DNA of 59,650 nucleotides from an uncultured Marinilabiliaceae bacterium (GTDB lineage: Bacteria; Bacteroidota; Bacteroidia; Bacteroidales; Marinilabiliaceae): NCBI GenBank assembly GCA_937920475.1, contig CALEUX010000125.1:1-59650 (forward strand), read 5' to 3'. The notes under the pieces are model-generated. The model made no database searches and had not been told where the DNA came from. It saw only the letters and a list, made by a program, of their open reading frames with translations. The translations under genes and the position numbers were made by a program. Shown piece by piece: positions 46,053 to 54,319 of the stretch; within the stretch, counting starts at the first letter, position 1, and each line of letters opens with the position of its first letter.

Positions 46053-47357
46053 ATGGAACTCGACATTTTAGGGATTGTTGTTCTTATAGGCTCTTTTCTT
46101 TTCTTTCTGGTTATTGGGGTTCCGGTGGCATACAGTATTGGCTTAGCGGCAGTGGCAACCATGTTGGTGAGTTTCGATGCCATGCCGGCTTTTTCTACGC
46201 TGGCTCAACGCATGGCCACCAGTCTCGATAGTTTTTCCCTGCTGGCCATACCCTTTTTTATTCTGGCGGGGCAATTAATGAATTCCGGAGGCATAGCCAT
46301 ACGATTAATTGACTTTGCAAAAGTAATGGTAGGTCGCCTTCCCGGTGGACTAGCCTTTGTAAACGTAACAGCCAATATGTTGTTCGGCGCAATTTCTGGC
46401 TCGGCAGCTGCTTCTGCATCTGCCATAGGTTCCATTATGGGACCCCAAATGAAAAAAGCCGGGTATGAAGAAAATTTTTCGGCAGCTATTAATGTTACCT
46501 CTGCTACCACTGGTTTGGCCATTCCGCCCAGTAATATTCTCATTGTTTACTCATTGGCAAGTGGTGGTGTTTCTATTGCCGCATTGTTTCTGGCTGGGTA
46601 CATCCCCGGTATTTTAACCGGTATAGCACTGATGATAGTTGGCGGTGCTTATGCTTATCGTAAAAAATATCCCGTAGGCGACGTTGTTCCCTTTAAATTA
46701 GCCGTTAGAAAATTCTTTGATGCTACTCCCAGCTTATTACTACTTTTAATTGTTATTGGTGGTATTGTCGCCGGATTTTTTACTGCAACCGAAGCTTCAG
46801 CTATAGCTGTAGTTTACTGTCTGGTGCTGGCATTTCTATACAAGGAAGTGAGAATTCATCACCTTCCTAAGATAATTGTTAACACAGTAAAAACCACTGG
46901 TATAGTGATGTTGCTGATTGCAACCTCCATGGGTTTGTCGTGGGTGATGTCGTTCGAAAACATTCCTCAAACCGTTAGCGATGGTTTATTATCAGTATCA
47001 TCCAATCCATTTGTAATTCTATTGATGATAAACCTGATACTTCTTTTTGTGGGAATATTTATGGATATGACTCCGGCAGTTTTAATTTTTACCCCCATCT
47101 TTTTACCCATTGTAACATCGCAATTGGGACTCGACCCCATTCATTTTGGTATCATAATGATTCTGAACCTCAATATTGGGTTGTGTACACCGCCGGTTGG
47201 TTCAGTATTGTTTATTGGTTGCAGCGTTGCAAAACTTAAAATTCAGGATGTAATTAAGCCTATAATCCCATTCTTTATTGCAATGATTGTGGTATTGCTT
47301 TTGGTTACCTACATTCCTTCAATCAGCCTAATCATTCCAAAATTATTTGGTTTCTAA
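46053..47357 (+). CDS. TRAP transporter large permease subunit (DctM family)
   Basis: DctM forms the sodium-driven transport channel of the TRAP system, with about 11-12 membrane helices in 434 aa. PFFILAGQLMNSGGIA (about 68-83), GAISGSAAASASAIGSIMGPQM (about 111-132; the Gly/Ser-rich re-entrant loop), IPPSNILIVY and TPPVGSVLF are the family's conserved segments. It starts 4 bp after dctQ. The stop codon overlaps a small palindrome that precedes the LacI gene. The transporter would bring monomeric uronic acids, made in the periplasm by GH105 and GH28, to cytoplasmic UxaC and KdgF. Confidence 0.95.
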   Translation: MELDILGIVVLIGSFLFFLVIGVPVAYSIGLAAVATMLVSFDAMPAFSTLAQRMATSLDSFSLLAIPFFILAGQLMNSGGIAIRLIDFAKVMVGRLPGGLAFVNVTANMLFGAISGSAAASASAIGSIMGPQMKKAGYEENFSAAINVTSATTGLAIPPSNILIVYSLASGGVSIAALFLAGYIPGILTGIALMIVGGAYAYRKKYPVGDVVPFKLAVRKFFDATPSLLLLLIVIGGIVAGFFTATEASAIAVVYCLVLAFLYKEVRIHHLPKIIVNTVKTTGIVMLLIATSMGLSWVMSFENIPQTVSDGLLSVSSNPFVILLMINLILLFVGIFMDMTPAVLIFTPIFLPIVTSQLGLDPIHFGIIMILNLNIGLCTPPVGSVLFIGCSVAKLKIQDVIKPIIPFFIAMIVVLLLVTYIPSISLIIPKLFGF

Positions 47358-47369
47358 TGTCTTAGACAT
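47357..47369. promoter_or_regulatory. Small palindrome between dctM and the second lacI-type gene
   Basis: ATGTCTTAGACAT is symmetric about its central T and overlaps the last base of the dctM stop codon. It lies 40 bp upstream of the regulator start. It could be an operator for that regulator or only chance; no second copy was noticed elsewhere in the window. Confidence 0.25.
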
Positions 47370-47409
47370 GACATTTTAGAAAAGTTCTGACGATAGACTG
47401 ATATTTAAG

Positions 47410-48456
47410 ATGAAGCAGATAAGAATAAAAGATATAGCAATAAAGGCCGGTGTTTCAATTGGAACGGTCGACAGGGTGTTGCATAACCGTGGCGAAGTGG
47501 CAGCCGATACAAAGGAAAAAGTGCTGACCATTGCCCGCGAAATGCATTATCAGCCAAACATTGTAGCACAAGCGCTTACCGCAAAAAAACAATACAATCT
47601 GGCAGCTTTGCTTCCCCGTGGAGGCGACGATAATGTTTACTGGATGTTACACCCGCAGGGCATAGAATTGGCCATTAAAGAATTGCAGCCATTTCAGGTA
47701 GATGTGCGTTTCTTCTTTTTTGAATTGCACAACGAGAGTGATTTTCTTGAGAAAACCAGAGAAATTATCGATTACAACCCAGAAGGAGTAATTTTTGCGC
47801 CCATTTTGAAAAAGGAATCATTAAAGTTTTGTTCCGAACTCGACCAGCTAAATATTCCTTACATCTTTATTGATACCAATATAGATAACACCAATTGTCT
47901 TACATTTATTGGTGAGGATGCTTATCAGGGTGGAAGAGTAGCTGCAAGCCTTATAGATTACGGTCTCGAAGTTTCACGCGATATTCTGATTGTGAACATT
48001 GCAAAGGATTTGGAAAACACCCAACATCTTAATGCCCGCAATCAGGGGTTTATGAGTTTTTTTCTGGATGCCGGCAAAAATAAGGGAATGAAAATTACCG
48101 TTGAAATACCTTCGGCCGAAAGCAAAGATGTTGAAAGCCGCATGGATTTAATTCTTAATACCAACCCTAATATTGGCGCCATCCTGGTTTCAAGTGCCAA
48201 AACACATGTGATAGCAAAGTACATCGAGAAACGAAAACTTAAAGACCTTATTTTAATTGGTTATGAAATTACTCGAAAAAATACAGATTATCTAAAAAAA
48301 GGGATAATTCATTTTCTGATTGGCCAACGTCCAATGGAGCAGTCGGGAAAAGCCGTTAAAAAAATGTTCGATTTTTTAACGGTGAAGCAAGTACCTGCAA
48401 AGCGCGACTACCAGCCAGTTGAAATCATTAATGTGGAGAATGTAGATTTGTTTTAG
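47410..48456 (+). CDS. LacI-family transcriptional regulator, second of the locus
   Basis: This is a 348-aa regulator with a LacI helix-turn-helix (IKDIAIKAGVSIGTVDRVL, about 5-23, with RVLHNRGEV continuing). The ligand-binding domain (about 60-340) resembles sugar-binding proteins of the Peripla_BP_4 type, with FIDTNID and FIGEDAYQGGRVAA segments. The TVDRV replacement of the usual TVSRA in the recognition helix means its operator should differ from that of the regulator at 34303. It lies 53 bp after the TRAP operon and 150 bp before the tagaturonate epimerase gene, so it probably controls these. The gap behind it holds nested GTTCAGAG/CTCTGAA and AGCGCTG/CAGCGCT inverted repeats (48470-48563). 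Confidence 0.88.
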   Translation: MKQIRIKDIAIKAGVSIGTVDRVLHNRGEVAADTKEKVLTIAREMHYQPNIVAQALTAKKQYNLAALLPRGGDDNVYWMLHPQGIELAIKELQPFQVDVRFFFFELHNESDFLEKTREIIDYNPEGVIFAPILKKESLKFCSELDQLNIPYIFIDTNIDNTNCLTFIGEDAYQGGRVAASLIDYGLEVSRDILIVNIAKDLENTQHLNARNQGFMSFFLDAGKNKGMKITVEIPSAESKDVESRMDLILNTNPNIGAILVSSAKTHVIAKYIEKRKLKDLILIGYEITRKNTDYLKKGIIHFLIGQRPMEQSGKAVKKMFDFLTVKQVPAKRDYQPVEIINVENVDLF

Positions 48457-48605
48457 GTGAGTTACAGGGTTTGGAGTTCAGAGTTTAAATTGTTTGAGCG
48501 CTGCAATCGTAAAGCTAATATTGTAAAAATCAGAACTCTGAATCCCGAACCCTCAGCGCTGAACTTAATACTGGTTACTATAAAAAATGAATAAAACGTC
48601 AGACT

Positions 48606-49856
48606 ATGAAGAAATTATCTAAATACTCAATCGGCATGGGCGACAGGTTCGCACACCAGGCCGAAGCTCAGCTAAGAGCTGTTATTGAAGCCGAAAAGAA
48701 AGGTTTCAGCATAACTCCGGTATGGAACAAGTCGAACCGCGAGCATACTTTTATTGGAAGCAAACCTGAAGAAACCCGTGAGGCTGTTGATAAGGCCATT
48801 TCATCTCTGGGTTGGAATAAGCCTTATTTTGTTGATGCAGATCATATTAATCTGGATACTGTTGACAAATTTATGACTGCTTCCGATTTTTTTACCATCG
48901 ATGTGGCTTCTTATATAGGTAAACAGGGCGATTGTGCTGAGGCAGAAGCGTTCGTTGGCAAAATGAAACCGTACGTTGGCACATTTAACATTTCAGGTAT
49001 TGCTAAACCTGTTGTAGTTACTGAATCGCAACTGAAAGATATTACATCCCAGTTTCTGTATGCTGCCTGCATGGCTGGCGAAACCTATAAAAAAATTGTG
49101 GCTGCCAAAGGCGAAGGCAACTTTATTACCGAGGTTTCCATGGACGAAGTGCCCAATCCACAAACACCGGTTGAAATGTTCTTTATTTTGGCTATGCTGG
49201 CACATTATAACGTGCCTGTGCAAACCATCGCTCCCAAATTTACCGGACGGTTTAATAAAGGTGTTGACTACGTGGGTAATACCAAACAATTTGCCGAGGA
49301 GTTTGAAGCCGACCTGATGGTAATTGATTTTGCCATAGAGCAGTTTGGACTTCCCGCGGAGTTAAAGATGAGCATCCACTCGGGTAGCGATAAGTTCAGC
49401 ATTTATGAGCCCATTCGGGATTTTACCCAAAAGCATGGTAAAGGTTTCCACCTTAAAACGGCTGGAACCACCTGGCTCGAAGAAGTAATCGGACTCGCAC
49501 TGGCTGGTGGTGAAGCGCTCGAATTTGCCAAAGAAATTTATGCCAAAGCGCTTCAGAACGTGGAGAAACTTTGCGCACCCTATGCTGATGTGATTGATAT
49601 TGACCCGGCGCAATTGCCATCTGCTGAAACGGTAAAAGCTTGGAGCAACGAAGATTTGGCCAATGCACTTCGCCATATTCCCGGTCATCAGCAATATAAT
49701 CCAAATATGCGCCAGTTGGTTCATGTGGCTTTTAAACTGGCCGCCGAACAAATCGACAAGTACAACTCACTGCTCGAAAAACATGCCGATGTGGTTGGAC
49801 AATGTGTTTACGATAATATTTATGACAGGCACTTAAAACGACTTCTGAATCTTTAA
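48606..49856 (+). CDS. uxaE: Tagaturonate epimerase family protein (UxaE-like)
   Basis: UxaE converts D-tagaturonate to D-fructuronate by C3 epimerisation, merging the galacturonate branch with the glucuronate branch and replacing UxaB/UxaA. The 416-aa protein starts KYSIGMGDRFAHQAEAQL, a family hallmark, and continues with PVWNKSNREHTFIGS, FVDADHINLDTVDKF, VSMDEVPNPQTP, KFTGRFNKGVDYVG and MSIHSGSDKFSIY. His and Asp residues in these blocks are probably metal ligands of a TIM-barrel fold; I cannot assign each one. It is cytoplasmic. A terminator follows, closing the pectin/uronate region. Recognition is by overall motif pattern, without a search. Confidence 0.82.
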   Translation: MKKLSKYSIGMGDRFAHQAEAQLRAVIEAEKKGFSITPVWNKSNREHTFIGSKPEETREAVDKAISSLGWNKPYFVDADHINLDTVDKFMTASDFFTIDVASYIGKQGDCAEAEAFVGKMKPYVGTFNISGIAKPVVVTESQLKDITSQFLYAACMAGETYKKIVAAKGEGNFITEVSMDEVPNPQTPVEMFFILAMLAHYNVPVQTIAPKFTGRFNKGVDYVGNTKQFAEEFEADLMVIDFAIEQFGLPAELKMSIHSGSDKFSIYEPIRDFTQKHGKGFHLKTAGTTWLEEVIGLALAGGEALEFAKEIYAKALQNVEKLCAPYADVIDIDPAQLPSAETVKAWSNEDLANALRHIPGHQQYNPNMRQLVHVAFKLAAEQIDKYNSLLEKHADVVGQCVYDNIYDRHLKRLLNL

Positions 49857-49885
49857 TTCTTAAGGTTGGTTAGTCGCTCAATTCT

Positions 49886-49935
49886 AAAAGGGTTTCACTT
49901 ATAAGGATTTACTTTAGTGAAATCCTTTTCTTTTT
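49886..49935 (+). terminator. Rho-independent terminator after uxaE
   Basis: AAAAGGGTTTCACT (49886-49899) pairs with AGTGAAATCCTTTT (49916-49929) with one G-T wobble, followed by CTTTTT. It marks the right end of the uronate gene set. The remaining gap to 50132 is AT-rich with no feature seen. Confidence 0.82.
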
Positions 49936-50132
49936 ATAAATGTAGATTTCTTGGGAAGTTTAAAAATTGACTTCTCATAAAGTCATTGCAAAGGGAATCA
50001 TTAATACTATTAACCAGAATAAATACATGATAAATAAACATTAATACAGGATTCTTGTTCCAAACACTAAAGGTTGTAAGCATTGCTTCAACATAAAAAC
50101 CAAATGCCAATTTTAGGTAATCTTTATTAATA

Positions 50133-51017
50133 ATGCACACGCATCATCATAGTGAGGGCAATAACACCCGCAAACGCCTGAAAGTTGCTTTTTTGCTCAA
50201 CTTTTCTTTTACCATAATTGAATTGATTGGTGGCTTCATTACCAATTCAGTAGCCATATTGTCTGATGCGGTGCACGATATGGGCGACACCATTGCCATT
50301 GGAAGTGCATTATGGCTCGAGAAAGTTGCTGAGCGTGGTCGCGATAATCAATACTCCTATGGATATAAACGGTTCTCTACTTTAGGGGCACTCATTACAA
50401 GTATTATTTTAGTTGCCGGAAGTGTTATTATTTTATACGAAGCCATTCCACGTTTTTTTGCTCCCCAGGAAGTTAAAGCAACAGGAATGATGTGGATGGC
50501 AATTTTGGGGATCGCATTCAATGGGCTTGCGGTTCTTCGGTTAAAGGGAGGCGATGAGTCGCTAAATAATAAAGCTGTAATGCTTCATTTGCTGGAGGAT
50601 GTTTTGGGATGGGTGGCTGTTTTAATTGGTAGCATCATTATCCGTTACACGGCCTGGTATTGGATTGACCCGCTTCTCTCATTATTGGTGGCAGGATTTA
50701 TTCTTTATAATGTTTTTGGCAATCTGAAGAATGTTTTGCTTGTTTTTCTGCAATCAACACCAAAAGGTTTTAATACTGAAAGTTTGGAAAACAGTTTGTT
50801 AGATATTGAGGGAGTAGTTGCAGTGCATGATATTCACTCGTGGAGCATGGATGGCGTTTACCATATTTTGAGTCTCCATTTGGTGGTTAAGGAACAAACC
50901 GTGCATGAACATCTGATTCGCGTAAGGAAAGAGGCTTCAGAAATTATAAAAAAATCTGGCATTAATCATTCCACTATAGCGCTCGAATTTGAAAATGAGG
51001 AATGCGAGAAATGCTAA
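50133..51017 (+). CDS. Cation diffusion facilitator (CzcD-like zinc/metal efflux)
   Basis: This inner-membrane antiporter exports Zn2+ or similar divalent cations in exchange for protons. The 294-aa protein begins with a His-rich MHTHHHSEGN tail and has six predicted helices. LSDAVHDMGD supplies the metal site residues Asp45 and Asp49, and MLHLLEDVLGW supplies the second pair (His and Asp four residues apart). The C-terminal cytoplasmic domain (about 205-294) has VAVHDIHSWSMDG, typical of CDF proteins, and ends in EECEKC, a possible metal-binding tail. It is unrelated to pectin use and stands alone. Confidence 0.93.
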   Translation: MHTHHHSEGNNTRKRLKVAFLLNFSFTIIELIGGFITNSVAILSDAVHDMGDTIAIGSALWLEKVAERGRDNQYSYGYKRFSTLGALITSIILVAGSVIILYEAIPRFFAPQEVKATGMMWMAILGIAFNGLAVLRLKGGDESLNNKAVMLHLLEDVLGWVAVLIGSIIIRYTAWYWIDPLLSLLVAGFILYNVFGNLKNVLLVFLQSTPKGFNTESLENSLLDIEGVVAVHDIHSWSMDGVYHILSLHLVVKEQTVHEHLIRVRKEASEIIKKSGINHSTIALEFENEECEKC

Positions 51018-51050
51018 AAAAAAACAGGACAATCTGTTTGGATTGTCCTG
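51016..51050 (-). terminator. Rho-independent terminator of the RRM protein gene (minus strand)
   Basis: CAGGACAATC (51025-51034) pairs with GATTGTCCTG (51041-51050). On the minus strand the hairpin is followed by nine T residues (51024-51016), so it ends transcription of the RNA-binding protein gene. It also lies just behind the cation efflux gene stop and may slow transcription from that side. Confidence 0.85.
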
Positions 51051-51111
51051 CTGATGAGAGCTATCGAATGATATTCAGATATTCTTAGGAACTGGCAAAT
51101 TAAACACCTTA

Positions 51112-51504
51112 TTAGTATTCTCTTCTATTGCCACCTTTGTTATAACCGCCATCATTTCTTCGGTTGCCGTCTCTGCTGCCGTAGCCGCCTTTGCTTCCGT
51201 AACCGCCACTGCGACCACCGCCACTACCACCGCCACCAAAAGAGCGTTTTCTGTCAGAGTCTTTTCTTTCCTCTGATTTGTTAACAACAATCGAACGACC
51301 ACCTACTTCTGTGCTGTTCAAACCATCAATGGCTCTTTGAGCCTCTTCATCGTTGGGCATTTCTACAAAACCGAAACCCTTGCTTCTGCCTGAGAATTTG
51401 TCGGTGATAATTTTAGCTGAAGCCACTTCACCATACTCTTCAAACAGTTCCCTTAATTCCGTTTCTTCTAAACGAAAGGGTAAACTTCCTACAAAAATGT
51501 TCAT
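51112..51504 (-). CDS. RRM-domain RNA-binding protein with Gly/Arg-rich tail
   Basis: This 130-aa protein has one RNA recognition motif (about 1-80) with RNP2 NIFVGSL and RNP1 KGFGFVEM, followed by a low-complexity tail (about 85-130) rich in Gly, Arg, Ser and Tyr. This is the arrangement of the small RNA-binding proteins common in Bacteroidota and cyanobacteria, which bind single-stranded RNA and act globally on transcripts. The tail may support weak RNA or self-association. It is monocistronic with its own terminator. Confidence 0.93.
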   Translation of the reverse strand: MNIFVGSLPFRLEETELRELFEEYGEVASAKIITDKFSGRSKGFGFVEMPNDEEAQRAIDGLNSTEVGGRSIVVNKSEERKDSDRKRSFGGGGSGGGRSGGYGSKGGYGSRDGNRRNDGGYNKGGNRREY

Positions 51505-51593
51505 TTTAAGGCATTTAATTTATTAGAAAATATGTCTAAAGATAGTTTTTTTTTATTCAAAGTATTTATTTCGACATAAATTTTTAATATAAG

Positions 51594-53171
51594 TTATAAA
51601 ATATTGTTATTCAGATGCTTTTTCTTGTTTCGGTAAGCAAACCACCAGATAAAAAAGCCACTTATGAGTAACATTAACAGCATAATTCCCATCAGAGGAA
51701 TGAATAAAATGTAAAAAGGCCCAAGTAAATGTTCGTAAATTCTTCCGGTATGCACCTCTAATCCAACGTTCCATAACGACATAGGCGTGGCATCTTTTAT
51801 GCCCATTGGCATTATTGGTAATAACTGTCTGTCTTTCAAACTGCTCATGCCATTATTGTAGTCAATAATAAATTCGGCTGATGAGGTTTTAATATAACCC
51901 GATACCATATTGGCCGATATGGGTGAACCTCGCCTTTTAAGGTCCTGATGAGGGTGTTGACTAATAGCATTGGTGATGGTTCCTGTTTCAAAATTCCATT
52001 CAAATAAGCCGGAGAAGGAGCCAACAAGCAGTGTGTTATTTTTATCAGGAATCCATTCCAGAACGGTACAACCCATCACACTTACCGGTGGTTGTGGTTG
52101 AACTACCTGAGCAGGCTTTTCAAATTGCTTGTCGTCAAAAACTACAAATCCATCGGAGGTGGAAACCAGATATTTCTGTTGCTCGTCAATATATATAATT
52201 CTTCGGAGTTTATCATTCCAGGCATTGGCATTATCGAGCACTGAAAAAGGCACTTTCCCAACTTTTGAATTTGCAATGGCAATTAACAGAGGAGGCCGCA
52301 GGAAAATCCCTGTTACTGCCGTAATAACCAGGAATCCAGCTAAAATATAGCCAACTTTATTGTGCCATTTAAGATTAAATGGCATGGCTTTTTTATGCTT
52401 ATCAATTGTATTTCCTTTACTTTTGCGCCGTTTAATCCATTTTGGGAACAGCCAATGTAAAACGCCTGTTATACTCAGGAATATTAACCCCAAACCAAGA
52501 AAATCAACAATAATTTTGCCCCAATGTCCAAAAAGTTCACCGCTGTGCAGTGTCCATAATGTACGAAACAGTGTAACTTTATTGTCATAATTCTTGGTAG
52601 CCGGTAAGGTAATGGTTTTAAATTCAGAGAAGTTAGTGGTGGTTATCAGGTGCGACCGGGTCAAAATCAACACTTCATTGTCGGCCTCGGCCAGGTCTGT
52701 AATTCTAATATTAGGTTCGGGGAGATTAATTTTTATCCAGTTGTTCCCATCATAACGATACAATCCAAAAAGAGTACCTGCCAGAAGTTCGCCATTTGTT
52801 GTATAAAGCATGGCTTCAATTTTCCGGTTATCCACACCTTTAGGAAACCCCTGGTTTAAATCGATAAATTGGTTTAAAGAATCGTTTGTTAGCCATGCAC
52901 CAATATTCCCGTATACTACATAATCGTTTGGGGTTAACTCTTCAGCACCTTTTACGGCGGCCAAATTCCAGTTGTCGAATTGATACCCTGGCGGTAACAA
53001 ATTTCTTGAAACATCAACCGCCGAAAACCAGTTTCGATGGTTTAAAACAATTCCCGAAACAGAAAATAGTATCAGAAAAACGGCCACTAAAATGCCAGGC
53101 CATTTGTGCAGTTTTCTTAATCGTTTCAGCCATTTGACTTTGGCTGATAGCACAGGTTTATTTTGATTCAT
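51594..53171 (-). CDS. PepSY-associated membrane protein with propeller-like periplasmic part
   Basis: This is a 525-aa membrane protein with PepSY_TM features: helix 1 at about 28-46 after LRKLHKWPGI, a helix near 215-240, another near 270-295 after NLKWHNKVGYI, and a last helix near 485-512. Such proteins are linked to iron-siderophore uptake or reductase functions in the inner membrane. The periplasmic parts look unusual: TNGELLAGTLFGLYRYDG (about 124-141) and LLVGSFSGLFEW (near 383) resemble two-component propeller blades. The transported or sensed molecule is unknown. It diverges from the small membrane protein gene at 53293. Confidence 0.78.
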   Translation of the reverse strand: MNQNKPVLSAKVKWLKRLRKLHKWPGILVAVFLILFSVSGIVLNHRNWFSAVDVSRNLLPPGYQFDNWNLAAVKGAEELTPNDYVVYGNIGAWLTNDSLNQFIDLNQGFPKGVDNRKIEAMLYTTNGELLAGTLFGLYRYDGNNWIKINLPEPNIRITDLAEADNEVLILTRSHLITTTNFSEFKTITLPATKNYDNKVTLFRTLWTLHSGELFGHWGKIIVDFLGLGLIFLSITGVLHWLFPKWIKRRKSKGNTIDKHKKAMPFNLKWHNKVGYILAGFLVITAVTGIFLRPPLLIAIANSKVGKVPFSVLDNANAWNDKLRRIIYIDEQQKYLVSTSDGFVVFDDKQFEKPAQVVQPQPPVSVMGCTVLEWIPDKNNTLLVGSFSGLFEWNFETGTITNAISQHPHQDLKRRGSPISANMVSGYIKTSSAEFIIDYNNGMSSLKDRQLLPIMPMGIKDATPMSLWNVGLEVHTGRIYEHLLGPFYILFIPLMGIMLLMLLISGFFIWWFAYRNKKKHLNNNIL

Positions 53172-53292
53172 CTTTATATTGATCTTTCTGCAAAAATAGA
53201 AAATTATAAATAGTGGACAAGTGTGTCCATTGATTAATTTGAATTATGATATTTTTTATTAAATTTATTCCGTTGATATAATACTGATAGAT

Positions 53293-53862
53293 ATGGAATG
53301 GTTTGTGCGGGCCAGGCATTGGCATATTTTTTTACCGGTTTTTCTAATCCCTTTTATTATGATTATGGCCGGAGTATTTCTGCTAAAAGTTTATTTTAAT
53401 CCTGCTTTGTTGTTTTTCCTGTTTCCTTTATCCATTGCCATAGGGCAAATTGTACTTTATTTATGGATGTGGAGTGTGGTTAAGATGCTGGCTGATAAAT
53501 TGTTGGATTATAATATTGGTGGATTGTTTTATTTTCGTTTGGCCATTATTATCCCGTTGGTTTTAACAGGTTTATTGTTACTTTTCTGGATGTACGGGGC
53601 TACTCTATTTAGTTTAGGAGCTTATTCAATGGCTGGAATTCTGTATACATCACTGTTTTTTATCTTGCCTATAAAGGTTTTGGTTATTATTTCAATGTTC
53701 TATTGCTATTTATTTGTAGCAAAAATGCTTAAAACCGCTGAGTTACAAAGGCCTGTTAGCTTCGAAGATTTCTTTACCGAATTTATACTCATTGCCTTGC
53801 TTCCTATTGGAATATGGTTCCTGCAGCCAAGGATAAATAATCTGGTTAAAAAAAATAGTTAG
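53293..53862 (+). CDS. Small multi-pass membrane protein of unknown function
   Basis: This is a 189-aa hydrophobic protein with five or six predicted membrane helices at about 12-31, 37-60, 78-101, 104-126, 128-146 and 163-181. The N-terminus WFVRARHWHIFLPVF and the FEDFFTEFILIALLPIGIWFLQPRIN tail look like a family I have seen in Bacteroidota, but I cannot assign a function. It diverges from the PepSY gene by about 120 bp and is followed immediately by a repeat element. Confidence 0.7.
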   Translation: MEWFVRARHWHIFLPVFLIPFIMIMAGVFLLKVYFNPALLFFLFPLSIAIGQIVLYLWMWSVVKMLADKLLDYNIGGLFYFRLAIIIPLVLTGLLLLFWMYGATLFSLGAYSMAGILYTSLFFILPIKVLVIISMFYCYLFVAKMLKTAELQRPVSFEDFFTEFILIALLPIGIWFLQPRINNLVKKNS

Positions 53863-53863
53863 A

Positions 53864-54170
53864 ATCTGTTTAAATTTAATTTATTGGTTTTATTAAAAGA
53901 CTATTAGAAGTTTAGACAATAGACAGATAGAATAGACTTAATAGATTTTACAGACTTACCATTGCTGCCAGACTGGCAAAGATAATCTTTGGAACAACTG
54001 GTTGAATTGGTTGACAATTTAGTTTTTTTCTTATTCCGTTTCCCGGATACCGATTCTCGCCATTCCGCGATGTTCCAACTCCGTTACACTTTAAGTCTTT
54101 TAGTCTTGTGTCTATTCCCGATGCTCGGGACTTCGCGTCTACATTTTAAAGTTATCAATTTTAAACAGCT
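53864..54170. repeat. Intergenic inverted-repeat element, copy 4 (longest)
   Basis: The left end CTGTTTAAATTTAATTT (53866) and right end CAATTTTAAACAGC (to 54169) are inverted. The left half matches copies at 39832 and 58607 closely (GACTATTAGAAGTTTAGAC, ATAGACAGATAGAATAGAC). The right half has AAGTCTTTTAGTCTTGTGTC and an extra TCCCGATGCTCGGGA hairpin. An extra segment (about 53965-54090) makes it the longest copy. An open frame across it is not a credible gene. The rest of the gap to 54319 shows nothing else. Confidence 0.7.
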
Positions 54171-54319
54171 ACTAATTTCCAAAATCAATCGATTGAATTT
54201 TTCTGATTGTTTTTTTACGGATTTCTAAAAAACTGCTTACCTTGGTTGTGGAATATAGCGGTTTGTTTATTCTATTTGTTTGGAAAATAACAGTTTGTTT
54301 AATTAAAACTAATACAATT

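Noticed and set aside
53989-54228. A 79-codon open frame after the small membrane protein gene
   Set aside because: It lies within repeat element copy 4, shares its sequence pattern with non-coding copies elsewhere, and has no recognisable domain.
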